Assembly (NCBI GenBank): GCA_020024465.1 | Contig: JAHHTT010000065.1 | Coordinates: 1-11,853 of the forward strand | Length of the DNA: 11,853 nucleotides | Reading direction: 5' to 3' | Source: Odoribacter sp. | GTDB lineage: Bacteria > Bacteroidota > Bacteroidia > Bacteroidales > Marinifilaceae | Shown here: piece by piece, positions 1 to 7,833 of the stretch | How the letters are laid out: the number at the start of each line of letters is the position of its first letter | Position numbering within the stretch: position 1 is the first letter of the stretch | Program-made: the position numbers and the translations under genes | Notes under the pieces: model-generated | The model's input: only the letters and a program-made list of their open reading frames with translations | What the model was told of the DNA's origin: nothing | The model's database searches: none

Positions 1-488
1 CTAATATTGAAGTAATAAAGTCTTTAGCTAATAAGAAGGATTTTAAGTTGCGATTTGTGGGTAAGGGTGGTGCTGCTGAGTCTTTAGAGCAATATGTCAA
101 AGAGGAAAAAATAAATAATGTCTCTTTTTCGGGTTATTATAAGAAAGAAAACGAACCGGATATAATACGGCGTGCAACTTTTTTAAATATATTTTATCCC
201 AAGGTTAAAACGCATTCTTCTGCATTATCAAATAGGTTTTATAATGCGCTTATAATGAAGAAACCAATGCTTGTAACTTCTAATAGTGTTCAAGGTGATT
301 TCGTTGAAAAATATCAGTTAGGTTTATCATTAGACAATTGTGATAATTTAGATTGTAAGATTAAATCTTTTTTGAAGGAATTTGATAGAAATGCTTTTGA
401 AGAAAGATGTAATATTTTATTAGAGAAGTTTCTTCAAGATTATGAACTGTTTGAGAATAGTGTTTTGAATTTTGTTGAAGAGAAATAA
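1..488 (+). CDS. Glycosyltransferase (GT4-like), C-terminal part, cut by window start
   Basis: The reading frame is open from base 3 to the TAA at 486-488, so the gene starts upstream and only its last 161 codons are visible. The TTG at 48 sits inside the conserved core (it encodes the first residue of LRFVGKGG) and is not a start. The segment has the layout of the C-terminal Rossmann half of a GT-B glycosyltransferase: a strand and glycine loop (RFVGKGG), a second strand (VSFSGYY), then the region KTHSSALSNRFYNALIMKKP followed by MLVTSNS, the usual place of nucleotide-sugar binding. It would add one sugar to the lipid-linked repeat unit on the cytosolic side of the inner membrane. Donor and acceptor cannot be read from this part. 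It is AT-rich, unlike the gene that starts 16 bases later. Confidence 0.75.
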   Translation, partial: NIEVIKSLANKKDFKLRFVGKGGAAESLEQYVKEEKINNVSFSGYYKKENEPDIIRRATFLNIFYPKVKTHSSALSNRFYNALIMKKPMLVTSNSVQGDFVEKYQLGLSLDNCDNLDCKIKSFLKEFDRNAFEERCNILLEKFLQDYELFENSVLNFVEEK

Positions 489-504
489 TTAAAAAACTAA
501 GATA

Positions 505-1578
505 ATGTCTGTTTTTAAAGACAAAGTCCTGTTGATTACAGGCGGTACCGGCAGTTTTGGAAACGCAGTACTTCGTCGCTTCTTGGATAGCGATATAAAA
601 GAGATTCGTATTTTCTCCCGTGATGAGAAAAAACAGGATGATATGCGTCACGCATTGCAGAATCCGAAGGTGAAATTCTATATCGGAAATGTGCGTGATA
701 AGGCTTCGGTCGATGTGGCTATGCGTGGAGTAGACTATGTGTTCTCTGCTGCTGCTTTGAAGCAGGTGCCCTCTTGTGAGTTCTTCCCGATGGAGGCTAC
801 ACGCACCAATGTACTGGGTACTGGGAATGTATTGGAGTCCGCTATCGAGAATGGTGTAAAGAATGTGGTGGTCCTTTCAACCGATAAGGCTGCCTATCCG
901 ATTAATGCAATGGGTATCTCCAAGGCTCTGATGGAGAAAGTGGCCATCGCTAAAGGTCGTGAGCTTGGCGAGAATGCAAAAACAACCATCTGCTGTACCC
1001 GTTACGGAAACGTGATGGCAAGTCGTGGTTCTGTCATCCCTTTGTGGGTGGAACAAATGGAAGAAGGCAAGCCGATTACCATTACCGATCCTAATATGAC
1101 CCGTTTTATGATGACTTTGGATGATGCGGTGGATCTGGTGGTTTATGCCTTTACTCATGGACATAATGGCGACCTGTTTGTCCAGAAAGCTCCAGCTGCA
1201 ACATTGGATACATTGGCAAAGGCTCTGAAAGAGGTCTATTCCAAGGTCAATCCTAAATATGGGGAAACGGAAGTGAAAGTGATCGGTACCCGCCACGGTG
1301 AGAAGTTGTACGAGACTCTGGTGACCCGTGAGGAGATGGCAAAGGCTATCGATATGGGCAATTATTATCGCATCCCTTGTGATAACCGCGACTTGAATTA
1401 TGATAAATTCTTCACAGAAGGAGATAAGGAAATCAGCAAGATTGAAGACTATCATTCTCACAATACAGCCAGACTGGATGTCGAGGGAATGAAAGAGTTG
1501 CTTTTGAAACTTCGTTTTATCAGAGAGGATCTGGGACTTCAGCCAAGAGCGAAAGCCAGGGATATCCGTTCTGAGTAA
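505..1578 (+). CDS. capE: UDP-GlcNAc 4,6-dehydratase/5-epimerase (CapE/FnlA-like)
   Basis: This 357-residue enzyme belongs to the extended short-chain dehydrogenases and is close in length to CapE of Staphylococcus aureus. An N-terminal NAD(P)-binding loop TGGTGSFG is at residues 12-19. The active-site region reads STDKAAYP at 125-132 and MGISK at 136-140, so the usual YxxxK tyrosine is replaced by methionine with T126-D127-K128 nearby. This is the signature of inverting soluble 4,6-dehydratases (FlaA1, CapE). The family removes water from UDP-GlcNAc and inverts C5, giving a UDP-4-keto-6-deoxy-L-arabino sugar, the first step to UDP-L-FucNAc. CapF- and CapG-like genes follow, which supports the FucNAc assignment over the pseudaminic acid route. 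The ATG at 505 puts the glycine loop at the expected place; no Shine-Dalgarno is visible, as usual in Bacteroidetes. Confidence 0.9.
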   Translation: MSVFKDKVLLITGGTGSFGNAVLRRFLDSDIKEIRIFSRDEKKQDDMRHALQNPKVKFYIGNVRDKASVDVAMRGVDYVFSAAALKQVPSCEFFPMEATRTNVLGTGNVLESAIENGVKNVVVLSTDKAAYPINAMGISKALMEKVAIAKGRELGENAKTTICCTRYGNVMASRGSVIPLWVEQMEEGKPITITDPNMTRFMMTLDDAVDLVVYAFTHGHNGDLFVQKAPAATLDTLAKALKEVYSKVNPKYGETEVKVIGTRHGEKLYETLVTREEMAKAIDMGNYYRIPCDNRDLNYDKFFTEGDKEISKIEDYHSHNTARLDVEGMKELLLKLRFIREDLGLQPRAKARDIRSE

Positions 1579-1595
1579 TACCGATATGGAATGTC

Positions 1596-2033
1596 ATGGA
1601 TAGCAAGGTTAAGGTTATAGAAGGTGAGATCTTCAATGATTATAGAGGTCGGATCTGCTCTCTGAATGATTTTCATCTGGAAGGGGTGTGTCGGGTTTAT
1701 ATGATACACCATCCGGATGCAAGTGTTGTCAGAGGATGGCACGGCCATCAATTTGAAAGGAAATGGTTTTATTGTGTCAAAGGTTCCTTTACTGTCGGTC
1801 TGGTAAAGATCGACGACTGGAACCAGCCCTCTGAAAACCTCCCTGCAGAAATCTATTCGCTTTCAGACAAGAAAAGTGAAATCATTTGTGTCCCGGCCGG
1901 ATATGCCAATTGCATCAAGGCCGGCAGTGACGGTTCTATCTTGATGGTGCTCTCGGACAAGAAAATTCCGGAAGCTTACGAAGATAGCTGGAGATACGAT
2001 AAAAATATGTGGGTTGATTGGTCTAAATATTAA
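1596..2033 (+). CDS. Stand-alone cupin sugar isomerase/epimerase (RmlC/FdtA/WxcM-like)
   Basis: A 145-residue single-domain protein with the RmlC-like cupin fold. The core is RGWHGHQ at residues 46-52, with paired histidines H49 and H51 in the place used by FdtA/QdtA-type 3,4-ketoisomerases and related to the RGxH motif of RmlC. It is followed by KWFYCVKGSFTV at 56-67 and a second cupin block VPAGYAN at 99-105. The family acts on 4-keto-6-deoxy nucleotide sugars. The gene lies between capE and capF, so it probably acts on a 4-keto intermediate of this pathway, but S. aureus capEFG has no such gene and the CapF-like product already carries a cupin, so its exact role is open. ATGs at 1586 and 1591 run into early stops, fixing the start at 1596. 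The next gene begins four bases after the stop. Confidence 0.72.
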   Translation: MDSKVKVIEGEIFNDYRGRICSLNDFHLEGVCRVYMIHHPDASVVRGWHGHQFERKWFYCVKGSFTVGLVKIDDWNQPSENLPAEIYSLSDKKSEIICVPAGYANCIKAGSDGSILMVLSDKKIPEAYEDSWRYDKNMWVDWSKY

Positions 2034-2037
2034 GAAT

Positions 2038-3240
2038 ATGAAGATTTTGGTAACAGGTGCACATGGTTTCGTAGGAAAGAATCTCTGTGCCCAATTAAAC
2101 AATATAAAAGAGGGTAAGGCAAGAAATTATCCCGTCACTGTTTCTGAAGTGATGGAGTATGACCTCGATACGGATCCTAAGATGCTGGATGAATTTTGCC
2201 AAAGGGCTCAATTCGTATTTAACTTGGCGGGAGTCAACCGTCCGAAGAACCAGGAAGAGTTTATGCAGGGGAATTTCGGTTTTGCCTCACTGCTTCTTGA
2301 TACGCTGAAGAAGCATGGGAATACCTGTCCGGTGATGCTTTCCAGTTCGATACAGGCTACTCTCCAGGGTAGATTCGGAGACAGCGAATATGGAAGAAGC
2401 AAGAAAGCCGGAGAGGAGCTGTTCTTTGAATATGCAACGGAAACCGGGGCGAAGGTGCTGGTTTACAGATTCCCGAATCTGTTCGGCAAATGGTGCCGCC
2501 CCAACTATAACAGTGCGGTTGCCACTTTTTGTAACAACATTGCCAACGATCTGCCTATTCAGGTGAACGATCGAAGTACGGAACTGGAACTCCTGTACAT
2601 CGATGATCTGGTGGACGAGATGATCGCCGCACTGACGAATCACGAGCATCACTGCGAGTTTGAAGGACTGGATGCCGTCCCCACAGAGAGCGGCCGTTAT
2701 TGTGCCGTCCCGACAACCCATAAGGTGACATTGGGGGAAATCGTCGATCTGCTGGAGAAATTCCATGACCAGCCCCGTACGTTGGTTGTTCCGGAGATTC
2801 CGGATAATTCATTCGCCAAGAAACTTTATTCGACTTATCTTTCTTATTTGCCCAAAGAAAAGACTATCTTTCCTCTGAAAATGAATGTGGATGCACGTGG
2901 CAGCTTTACCGAGCTTCTGAAAAGCGAGAAGGTGGGGCAGGTAAGCGTGAATATCTCCAAGCCGGGCATCACCAAAGGAGAGCATTGGCATAACAGCAAA
3001 TGGGAGTTCTTCATCGTTGTTTCCGGACACGGACTGATTCAGGAGCGTAAAGAGGGAACTGACGAGGTGATGGAGTTTGAGGTGAGCGGAGAAAAGATTG
3101 AGGCGATTCATATGTTGCCCGGATATACCCACAATATCATCAACCTGTCGGAGACAGAGGATTTGGTGACAGTGATGTGGGCGAATGAAACATTTGACCC
3201 GAACAGGCCGGATACATATTTCGATCCTGTAGTGAAATAA
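2038..3240 (+). CDS. capF: Bifunctional SDR reductase-cupin epimerase (CapF/FnlB-like)
   Basis: A 400-residue fusion of two domains, a little longer than S. aureus CapF. The N-terminal part is a short-chain dehydrogenase: GAHGFVG at 7-13, SSS at 102-104 and YGRSK at 118-122 (catalytic Y118 and K122). The C-terminal part, from about residue 280, is a cupin with H316-W-H318 and E323 in the first metal-binding block and H365 in GYTHN in the second. In CapF the cupin epimerises C3 of the CapE product and the SDR domain reduces C4 with NADPH, giving UDP-2-acetamido-2,6-dideoxy-L-talose. Both active sites look complete. A TTG at 2014 would add eight residues, but it overlaps the previous gene; the ATG at 2038 starts directly at the first Rossmann strand (MKILVTGAHG) and is preferred. 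Confidence 0.88.
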   Translation: MKILVTGAHGFVGKNLCAQLNNIKEGKARNYPVTVSEVMEYDLDTDPKMLDEFCQRAQFVFNLAGVNRPKNQEEFMQGNFGFASLLLDTLKKHGNTCPVMLSSSIQATLQGRFGDSEYGRSKKAGEELFFEYATETGAKVLVYRFPNLFGKWCRPNYNSAVATFCNNIANDLPIQVNDRSTELELLYIDDLVDEMIAALTNHEHHCEFEGLDAVPTESGRYCAVPTTHKVTLGEIVDLLEKFHDQPRTLVVPEIPDNSFAKKLYSTYLSYLPKEKTIFPLKMNVDARGSFTELLKSEKVGQVSVNISKPGITKGEHWHNSKWEFFIVVSGHGLIQERKEGTDEVMEFEVSGEKIEAIHMLPGYTHNIINLSETEDLVTVMWANETFDPNRPDTYFDPVVK

Positions 3241-3258
3241 AAGGAAAAGATATAAATT

Positions 3259-4443
3259 ATGGAAATAAGAACAGACTATTCAGATATCAAGTTCCAGGAA
3301 AATGGCAAACTGAAACTTCTGATTATTGTTGGTACTCGCCCGGAGATTATTCGTTTGGCTGCAGTAATCAACAAATGCCGCAAGTATTTTGATACCATCC
3401 TGGCTCACACCGGCCAGAATTACGATTATAACCTGAACGGGGTGTTCTTCAAGGATTTGAAGTTGAAGGATCCGGAAGTTTACATGGACGCGGTAGGCGA
3501 TGATTTGGGTGCAACCATGGGTAATATCATCAACGCTTCCTATAAATTGATGGCTGCCATCAAACCTGATGCAGTTCTCGTGTTAGGCGATACGAATAGT
3601 TGTTTGAGTGTCATCGGAGCAAAGAGATTGCATATCCCTATTTTCCACATGGAGGCGGGAAACCGCTGCAAGGATGAATGCCTGCCGGAAGAGACAAACC
3701 GCCGTATCGTGGACATCATTTCAGATGTGAATGTGGCTTATTCGGAACATGCCCGTCGCTATCTGGCAGACTGCGGCCTGCCGAAAGAACGTACCTATGT
3801 TTCAGGGTCCCCGATGGCAGAAGTCCTGCATGAAAATTTGGCTGATATTGAAGCCAGCGATATCCATGCCCGTTTAGGTTTGGAGAAAGGGAAATATATT
3901 CTGCTTTCTGCACACCGGGAAGAGAATATCGATACAGAGAAGAACTTTAATTCTTTGTTCAATGCCATCAATGCTATGGCTGAAAAATATGATATGCCAA
4001 TTCTGTATAGCTGTCATCCGAGAAGCAGAAAGCGTCTGGAAGCAAGCGGATTCAAGTTGGACCGCAGGGTGATTCAGCACGATCCTCTCGGATTCCATGA
4101 TTACAACTGTTTGCAGATGAATGCCTATGCAGTGGTTAGCGATAGCGGTACGCTTCCGGAAGAGAGCAGTTTTTTTACAAGTGTGGGACATCCTTTCCCT
4201 GCAGTCTGCATCCGTACTTCAACAGAAAGACCGGAGTCATTGGACAAGGCCGGTTTCGTATTGGCCGGTATCGATGAAAAATCATTGCTGCAGGCCGTAG
4301 ATACTGCCGTTTCATTGAATGTAAACGGTGATTACGGAACACCTGTCCCTACTTACATGGATGAAAATGTTTCTACCAAGATGGTGAAATTGATTCAGAG
4401 CTATGTAGGGGTAGTGAACAAGATGGTCTGGAGAAAATTCTAA
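3259..4443 (+). CDS. capG: UDP-sugar 2-epimerase (CapG/FnlC/WecB family)
   Basis: A 394-residue non-hydrolysing 2-epimerase with the GT-B-like fold of WecB. Family motifs are in order: VGTRPEIIRL from residue 24, GDTNS 110-114, HMEAGNR 130-136, PEETNRR 143-149, SAHREEN 217-223 and SDSGT 294-298. These place the usual acidic and histidine active-site residues near D111, E132, E144/E145 and H219. In the FucNAc pathway this enzyme inverts C2 of UDP-L-TalNAc to give UDP-L-FucNAc, the third and last step. Sequence alone does not separate CapG from WecB (UDP-ManNAc); the capE-capF neighbours decide. The roughly 20 residues before the first strand are a short extension. The gene ends the less AT-rich block. 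Confidence 0.88.
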   Translation: MEIRTDYSDIKFQENGKLKLLIIVGTRPEIIRLAAVINKCRKYFDTILAHTGQNYDYNLNGVFFKDLKLKDPEVYMDAVGDDLGATMGNIINASYKLMAAIKPDAVLVLGDTNSCLSVIGAKRLHIPIFHMEAGNRCKDECLPEETNRRIVDIISDVNVAYSEHARRYLADCGLPKERTYVSGSPMAEVLHENLADIEASDIHARLGLEKGKYILLSAHREENIDTEKNFNSLFNAINAMAEKYDMPILYSCHPRSRKRLEASGFKLDRRVIQHDPLGFHDYNCLQMNAYAVVSDSGTLPEESSFFTSVGHPFPAVCIRTSTERPESLDKAGFVLAGIDEKSLLQAVDTAVSLNVNGDYGTPVPTYMDENVSTKMVKLIQSYVGVVNKMVWRKF

Positions 4444-4456
4444 ATATATTTGAATA

Positions 4457-5650
4457 ATGAAAGTCTTATATTTATCAATCTCATTAGGAAACTTGTCTTT
4501 GAATCAAGGAATTTACACAAACTTGGCAGTTGAATTTAAAAATCAGGGGCATAATGTGTATGCGATAGCTCCACAAAGAGGTGATGATAGAAGAGATACT
4601 TTTTTGGCAGAGGAAAATGGCATTAGTATTATTCGGGTTAATACTAATGCTTTTAGTGGAGTGTCTATGATAAAGAAAGGACTTGCATATCAAAAAATGA
4701 TATTTCAATTTTACCATAATATACGAAAGTATTTTTGGGATATTCATTTTGATCTCATTATTTCTACATCATTACCATTAGAGTTACCATATGTCGTTCA
4801 TCTAATAAAGGGACATTTTAAGTGTCCTTTTTATTTGTTGCAATATGATTATTTATGGCAGAGTGCGGTGAATCTAGGTTTGTATTCTAGAAATAGTTTG
4901 CCTTGTCTTTATTATAGGAATCTGGAAAGAATAGCTTATAAAACAGCAGATTATATAGGTGTTCCAACAAAAGGTAATATTGATTTTATTACAAAGTTCT
5001 ATCCGAAATTTCAGAGTAGGATACGTTTACTCCCAATGTTTTTGAATCCAATAAAATTTACAGAAAGTGAATATTCATTTCGTAAAGAAGAAGGACTTGA
5101 GGATAAATTTTTAGTGGTTTATGGTGGGAGCGTGGGTTTGGCACAAAAAATAGATTATTTGTTAACTTTGGCTTCTTCATGTATAGATATCAAAGATATT
5201 TGTTTCCTGATTATAGGGAAAGGGCAATTTTGGGAGAAAATAAAGAAAGAGGTTACGGAACGGGGATTGACAAATATCCGATTTGTATCTTTTATGCCAC
5301 AAGATAAGTATTTGAAGTTACTTTCTGAATGTGATGTAGGTATGGTTATTTTAAATGAAAAGTTGGCATCTCCTAATTTCCCAAGCAAGACAGTTTCTTA
5401 TTTCAATCTAGGTATTCCGATCTTAGCTTCCATAGATTATGTTACTGATTATGGAAGATTTCTAGAAGAAACGAATACAGGACTTTGGAGTTATAGTGGT
5501 GATAACGATAAGCTCAAATCTAATTTAGTTGAACTTTATTCCTCTTCTGAAAGAAGAGAAGAGATGCACAATAATTCATTGCAGTTCTATGCTTCTTACA
5601 TGAAACCTGAACATGCCTATAGTCGTATTATGGAACAAATACAAAAATAA
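4457..5650 (+). CDS. Glycosyltransferase family 4, WbuB-like (probable L-FucNAc transferase)
   Basis: A 397-residue GT-B glycosyltransferase. The N-terminal domain starts MKVLYLSISLG and has a glycine-containing acceptor loop (NQGIYTNLA). The C-terminal donor domain begins near residue 220 (LVVYGGSVG), continues with LLIIGKGQ-like strand FLIIGKGQ and VSFMPQDKY, and has the donor-binding segment NFPSKTVSYFNLGIPILA with P309-S310-K311. This PSK-type motif is typical of WbuB and related enzymes. It follows the three UDP-L-FucNAc genes directly, as wbuB follows fnlABC in E. coli O26, so transfer of L-FucNAc to the lipid-linked repeat unit is the best guess. No membrane segment is evident; it would act at the cytosolic membrane face. 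Base composition turns sharply AT-rich at this gene. Confidence 0.8.
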   Translation: MKVLYLSISLGNLSLNQGIYTNLAVEFKNQGHNVYAIAPQRGDDRRDTFLAEENGISIIRVNTNAFSGVSMIKKGLAYQKMIFQFYHNIRKYFWDIHFDLIISTSLPLELPYVVHLIKGHFKCPFYLLQYDYLWQSAVNLGLYSRNSLPCLYYRNLERIAYKTADYIGVPTKGNIDFITKFYPKFQSRIRLLPMFLNPIKFTESEYSFRKEEGLEDKFLVVYGGSVGLAQKIDYLLTLASSCIDIKDICFLIIGKGQFWEKIKKEVTERGLTNIRFVSFMPQDKYLKLLSECDVGMVILNEKLASPNFPSKTVSYFNLGIPILASIDYVTDYGRFLEETNTGLWSYSGDNDKLKSNLVELYSSSERREEMHNNSLQFYASYMKPEHAYSRIMEQIQK

Positions 5651-5663
5651 TAGGATTTGGAAT

Positions 5664-6812
5664 ATGGGGGAAAATATTTTAATTTTAGGTGGAGGGTTGC
5701 AAGCTATATCTGTAGCTCGTTCATTAAAAGATGCTGGTTATAATCCTTATTGTATTGTCGAAGGGAAAAATCCTATTTGTTATTCTAATTATGTTAAAAA
5801 GATTATTTCGATTTCCAAGGAATTAGATGTTGATTTTATAAAGAATAGTATTGAAGAGCTTTCTTGTTCGGTTGTCATTCCTATGAGTGATAGAACTGCT
5901 GAATTTTTAAGTGTACATAGAGATGTTCTTGAATCGAAAACTAATGTGAAATGTGCAGTTGTTGATTATTCGATTTTTTCAAAAGCGAATAATAAAGGGT
6001 CTCTTTTGTCTATTTGTTTAAAAAATAATATTCCACATCCGAGAACAGCTGAGATTGAGTTGGAAAAATTAACTGATGTAAGTCAATATGTTGGTTTCCC
6101 GTCTTTGATTAAGCCGAATTTTTCTGTGGGAGCTAGAGGAATAACTTTAGTTTTAAATGAAGAGGATATAAAACAGAAGTTACCTGATTTGATAAATCAA
6201 TATGGCTCTTGTACTTTGCAAGAATATATAGAACAAAAGGGAAGGCCTTATTATAATGTAATATTGTATAGGGATAGAAGAGGGATGATTTTAGCTTCTA
6301 CAATATTGGAAATTCAGAGATATTATCCATTAAAAGGAGGTAGTTCTTGTTTCGGTGTAACTATTGAAAATAAGGAACTTGTATCTATCTGTCAAAAGGT
6401 TTTAGAAATTTTGGATTGGTGGGGGGTTGCTGATTTTGATGTGCTTTCGGATGAAAATGGAAATTTTAAAATAATAGAACTGAATCCGAGGGTGCCAGCT
6501 TCTGTGAGGGCTGCCGCTATTTCTGGTATAAATTTTCCTGATATAATAGTTCGGGATTGTTTAGGTATAGACCCTAAGAGGTATACGTATCAACCAGGCA
6601 AAGAATTGCGCTTTTTGGGATTGGATATCATGTGGTTTTTGGCTTCGCCTCAAAGATTTAAAGTAAAACCTAATTGGTTTAAATTTTTAGGGAAGAATCT
6701 TTTTTATCAGGAAGGTGGTTATAAAGATTGGAAATCGATGGGGGAATCTTTGTTGGAAGGGGTGAAGAAAGTATTGAATCCAAGTTTTAGAAAATCAAAG
6801 GAAGGTATATAA
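5664..6812 (+). CDS. ATP-grasp carboxylate-amine ligase, unknown substrate
   Basis: A 382-residue protein with the three parts of the ATP-grasp fold. A pre-ATP-grasp Rossmann start (NILILGGGLQAISVARSL) covers about residues 3-22. The ATP-binding central part has FPSLIKP with K150, a glycine-rich loop SVGARG 154-159 and the hinge QEYIE 196-200. The metal-binding end has ADFDV 256-260 and IELNPR 271-276. The lysine, E272 and N274 expected for ATP and Mg binding are present, so it should be active. The family (near carbamoyl-phosphate synthase large chain and PylC-like ligases) joins a carboxylate to an amine through an acyl phosphate. In this locus it may attach an amino acid or other acid to a sugar, but the substrate is not known. 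A start at 5613 would overlap the previous gene by 38 bases; the ATG at 5664 precedes the Rossmann strand directly. Confidence 0.8.
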   Translation: MGENILILGGGLQAISVARSLKDAGYNPYCIVEGKNPICYSNYVKKIISISKELDVDFIKNSIEELSCSVVIPMSDRTAEFLSVHRDVLESKTNVKCAVVDYSIFSKANNKGSLLSICLKNNIPHPRTAEIELEKLTDVSQYVGFPSLIKPNFSVGARGITLVLNEEDIKQKLPDLINQYGSCTLQEYIEQKGRPYYNVILYRDRRGMILASTILEIQRYYPLKGGSSCFGVTIENKELVSICQKVLEILDWWGVADFDVLSDENGNFKIIELNPRVPASVRAAAISGINFPDIIVRDCLGIDPKRYTYQPGKELRFLGLDIMWFLASPQRFKVKPNWFKFLGKNLFYQEGGYKDWKSMGESLLEGVKKVLNPSFRKSKEGI

Positions 6813-6931
6813 TGTTTAGGGGTATATTACTGTAGGTGTAAAGTTTATTCAACAATTGCTTTTGTCATTACATTGATAGCTACATACAGTTGGTATACTG
6901 TTTGTTAATAAAGTAAAGAGAATATGCAAAT
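6813..6931. other. AT-rich gap of 119 bases, the longest in the window
   Basis: This gap separates the ATP-grasp gene from the deacetylase gene; most other gaps in the biosynthetic run are under 25 bases. It has no credible open frame and no strong hairpin with a T-run. A weak promoter-like stretch ends near 6904 (TTTG at 6901-6904), but it lacks the TA of the Bacteroides -7 box and a good -33 TTTG at the right spacing. It may hold an internal promoter or be the scar of a past gene exchange. Confidence 0.3.
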
Positions 6932-7810
6932 ATGAAGATTTTATCATACGATATTGAAGAATGGTATATTGAAAAGAAATTTCATGGAGACCATGCTGAA
7001 AGATATAGAGAGTTTGAGAATTATTTGGACATAATTCTTGATACATTGTCTGAAAAGAATTTAAAGGCCACTTTTTTCTGTGTAGGAAAAATGGCTGTTG
7101 ATTTTCCATATGTAATTAAGAAAATTGTAAAGCAAGGGCATGAAATCGGTTGCCATTCAAATGAGCATCTTTGGCTGACTAAAATGAATCCTCAAGAATT
7201 ATTGAATGATACTAAAGAGGCAATTCATGCCTTGCAGGATGTAAGTGGACAAAGTGTGGAAAGTTTTCGGGCACCAGCTTTTTCAATAGGTGAAATTAAT
7301 AAGTGGGCTTTTGAAATTTTGGCAGAATGTGGAATAACAAGAGATTCTTCTATATTTCCCGCTATAAGAGATTTTGGTGGTTTTGCCTCTTTCAAAGCAG
7401 ATTTTCCTACGGTTATTAAGTATAATGGAATTGAAATTAAGGAGTTCCCTATTTGTTTAACAGAAATATTAGGAAAACGACTGGCTTTTTCTGGTGGTGG
7501 TTATTTCCGTTTTTTTCCATATTCTTATATAAAACGTGAATTAAGCAAGCGAGAATACTCTATTGTATATCTTCATATCGGTGATTTAATGTATAGAAAA
7601 CCGAAATTGATGTCTAGACAAGATTATGAAATCTATTTTAAAGAGAATGGATGTTTATTGAATCGAATAAAAAGATGCTTGAAATCTTCTTTGGGTACAA
7701 AATATGCTTGTTCAAAGATGCAAACTTTATTAGGTGATTTTTCTTTTATTAATTTACAGGAAGCTGATAGGGAGTATGATTGGAATAATGCAGCTATAAT
7801 TAATATATAA
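6932..7810 (+). CDS. Polysaccharide deacetylase (NodB/CE4 family), cytosolic
   Basis: A 292-residue NodB-fold deacetylase with the family motifs in order. Motif 1 is SYDIEEW with D7 and E9. Motif 2 is the metal-binding HSNEH with H75 and H79. Motif 3 is RAPAFS 113-118, and the late motif is YLHIGD with H215. The aspartate plus two histidines for Zn and the late histidine are all there, so it should be catalytic. It removes acetyl groups from N-acetyl (or O-acetyl) sugars. There is no signal peptide or membrane segment: the protein starts directly at the first strand. It therefore probably acts inside the cell on a nucleotide sugar or lipid-linked oligosaccharide, not on finished polymer. It is related to the subgroup seen in exopolysaccharide loci whose first motif reads D(V/I)E(D/E)W/Y. 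The acyltransferase gene 23 bases downstream suggests removal followed by replacement of an acyl group. Confidence 0.85.
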   Translation: MKILSYDIEEWYIEKKFHGDHAERYREFENYLDIILDTLSEKNLKATFFCVGKMAVDFPYVIKKIVKQGHEIGCHSNEHLWLTKMNPQELLNDTKEAIHALQDVSGQSVESFRAPAFSIGEINKWAFEILAECGITRDSSIFPAIRDFGGFASFKADFPTVIKYNGIEIKEFPICLTEILGKRLAFSGGGYFRFFPYSYIKRELSKREYSIVYLHIGDLMYRKPKLMSRQDYEIYFKENGCLLNRIKRCLKSSLGTKYACSKMQTLLGDFSFINLQEADREYDWNNAAIINI

Positions 7811-7833
7811 TTTACAATAAGTCAAGAATATTT

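Noticed and set aside
877..1461. 194-codon minus-strand open frame inside the capE-like gene
   Set aside because: It is a shadow of the conserved dehydratase; the product has a skewed composition and no motif. The same holds for the minus-strand frames at 2287-2766, 2809-3132 and 3874-4191.
2014..2037. Upstream TTG start for the CapF-like gene
   Set aside because: It overlaps the cupin gene and adds residues ahead of the first Rossmann strand; the ATG at 2038 fits the family start.
4445..4452. TATATTTG, a perfect match to the Bacteroides -7 box
   Set aside because: There is no TTTG at -33 spacing, and it ends only four bases before the glycosyltransferase ATG at 4457, which leaves no room for a leader. 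Likely chance in an AT-rich gap.
4810..4827. Small hairpin GGACA...TGTCC within the WbuB-like gene
   Set aside because: Only about five base pairs with a seven-base loop inside coding DNA; expected by chance.
5613..5663. Upstream ATG for the ATP-grasp gene
   Set aside because: It would overlap the previous gene by 38 bases and add 17 residues before the nucleotide-binding start; the ATG at 5664 fits better.
6872..6904. Promoter-like ATTG ... ACTGTTTG before the deacetylase gene
   Set aside because: Both boxes deviate from the Bacteroides form (no TA, no TTTG at -33), so it is noted only as part of the gap.
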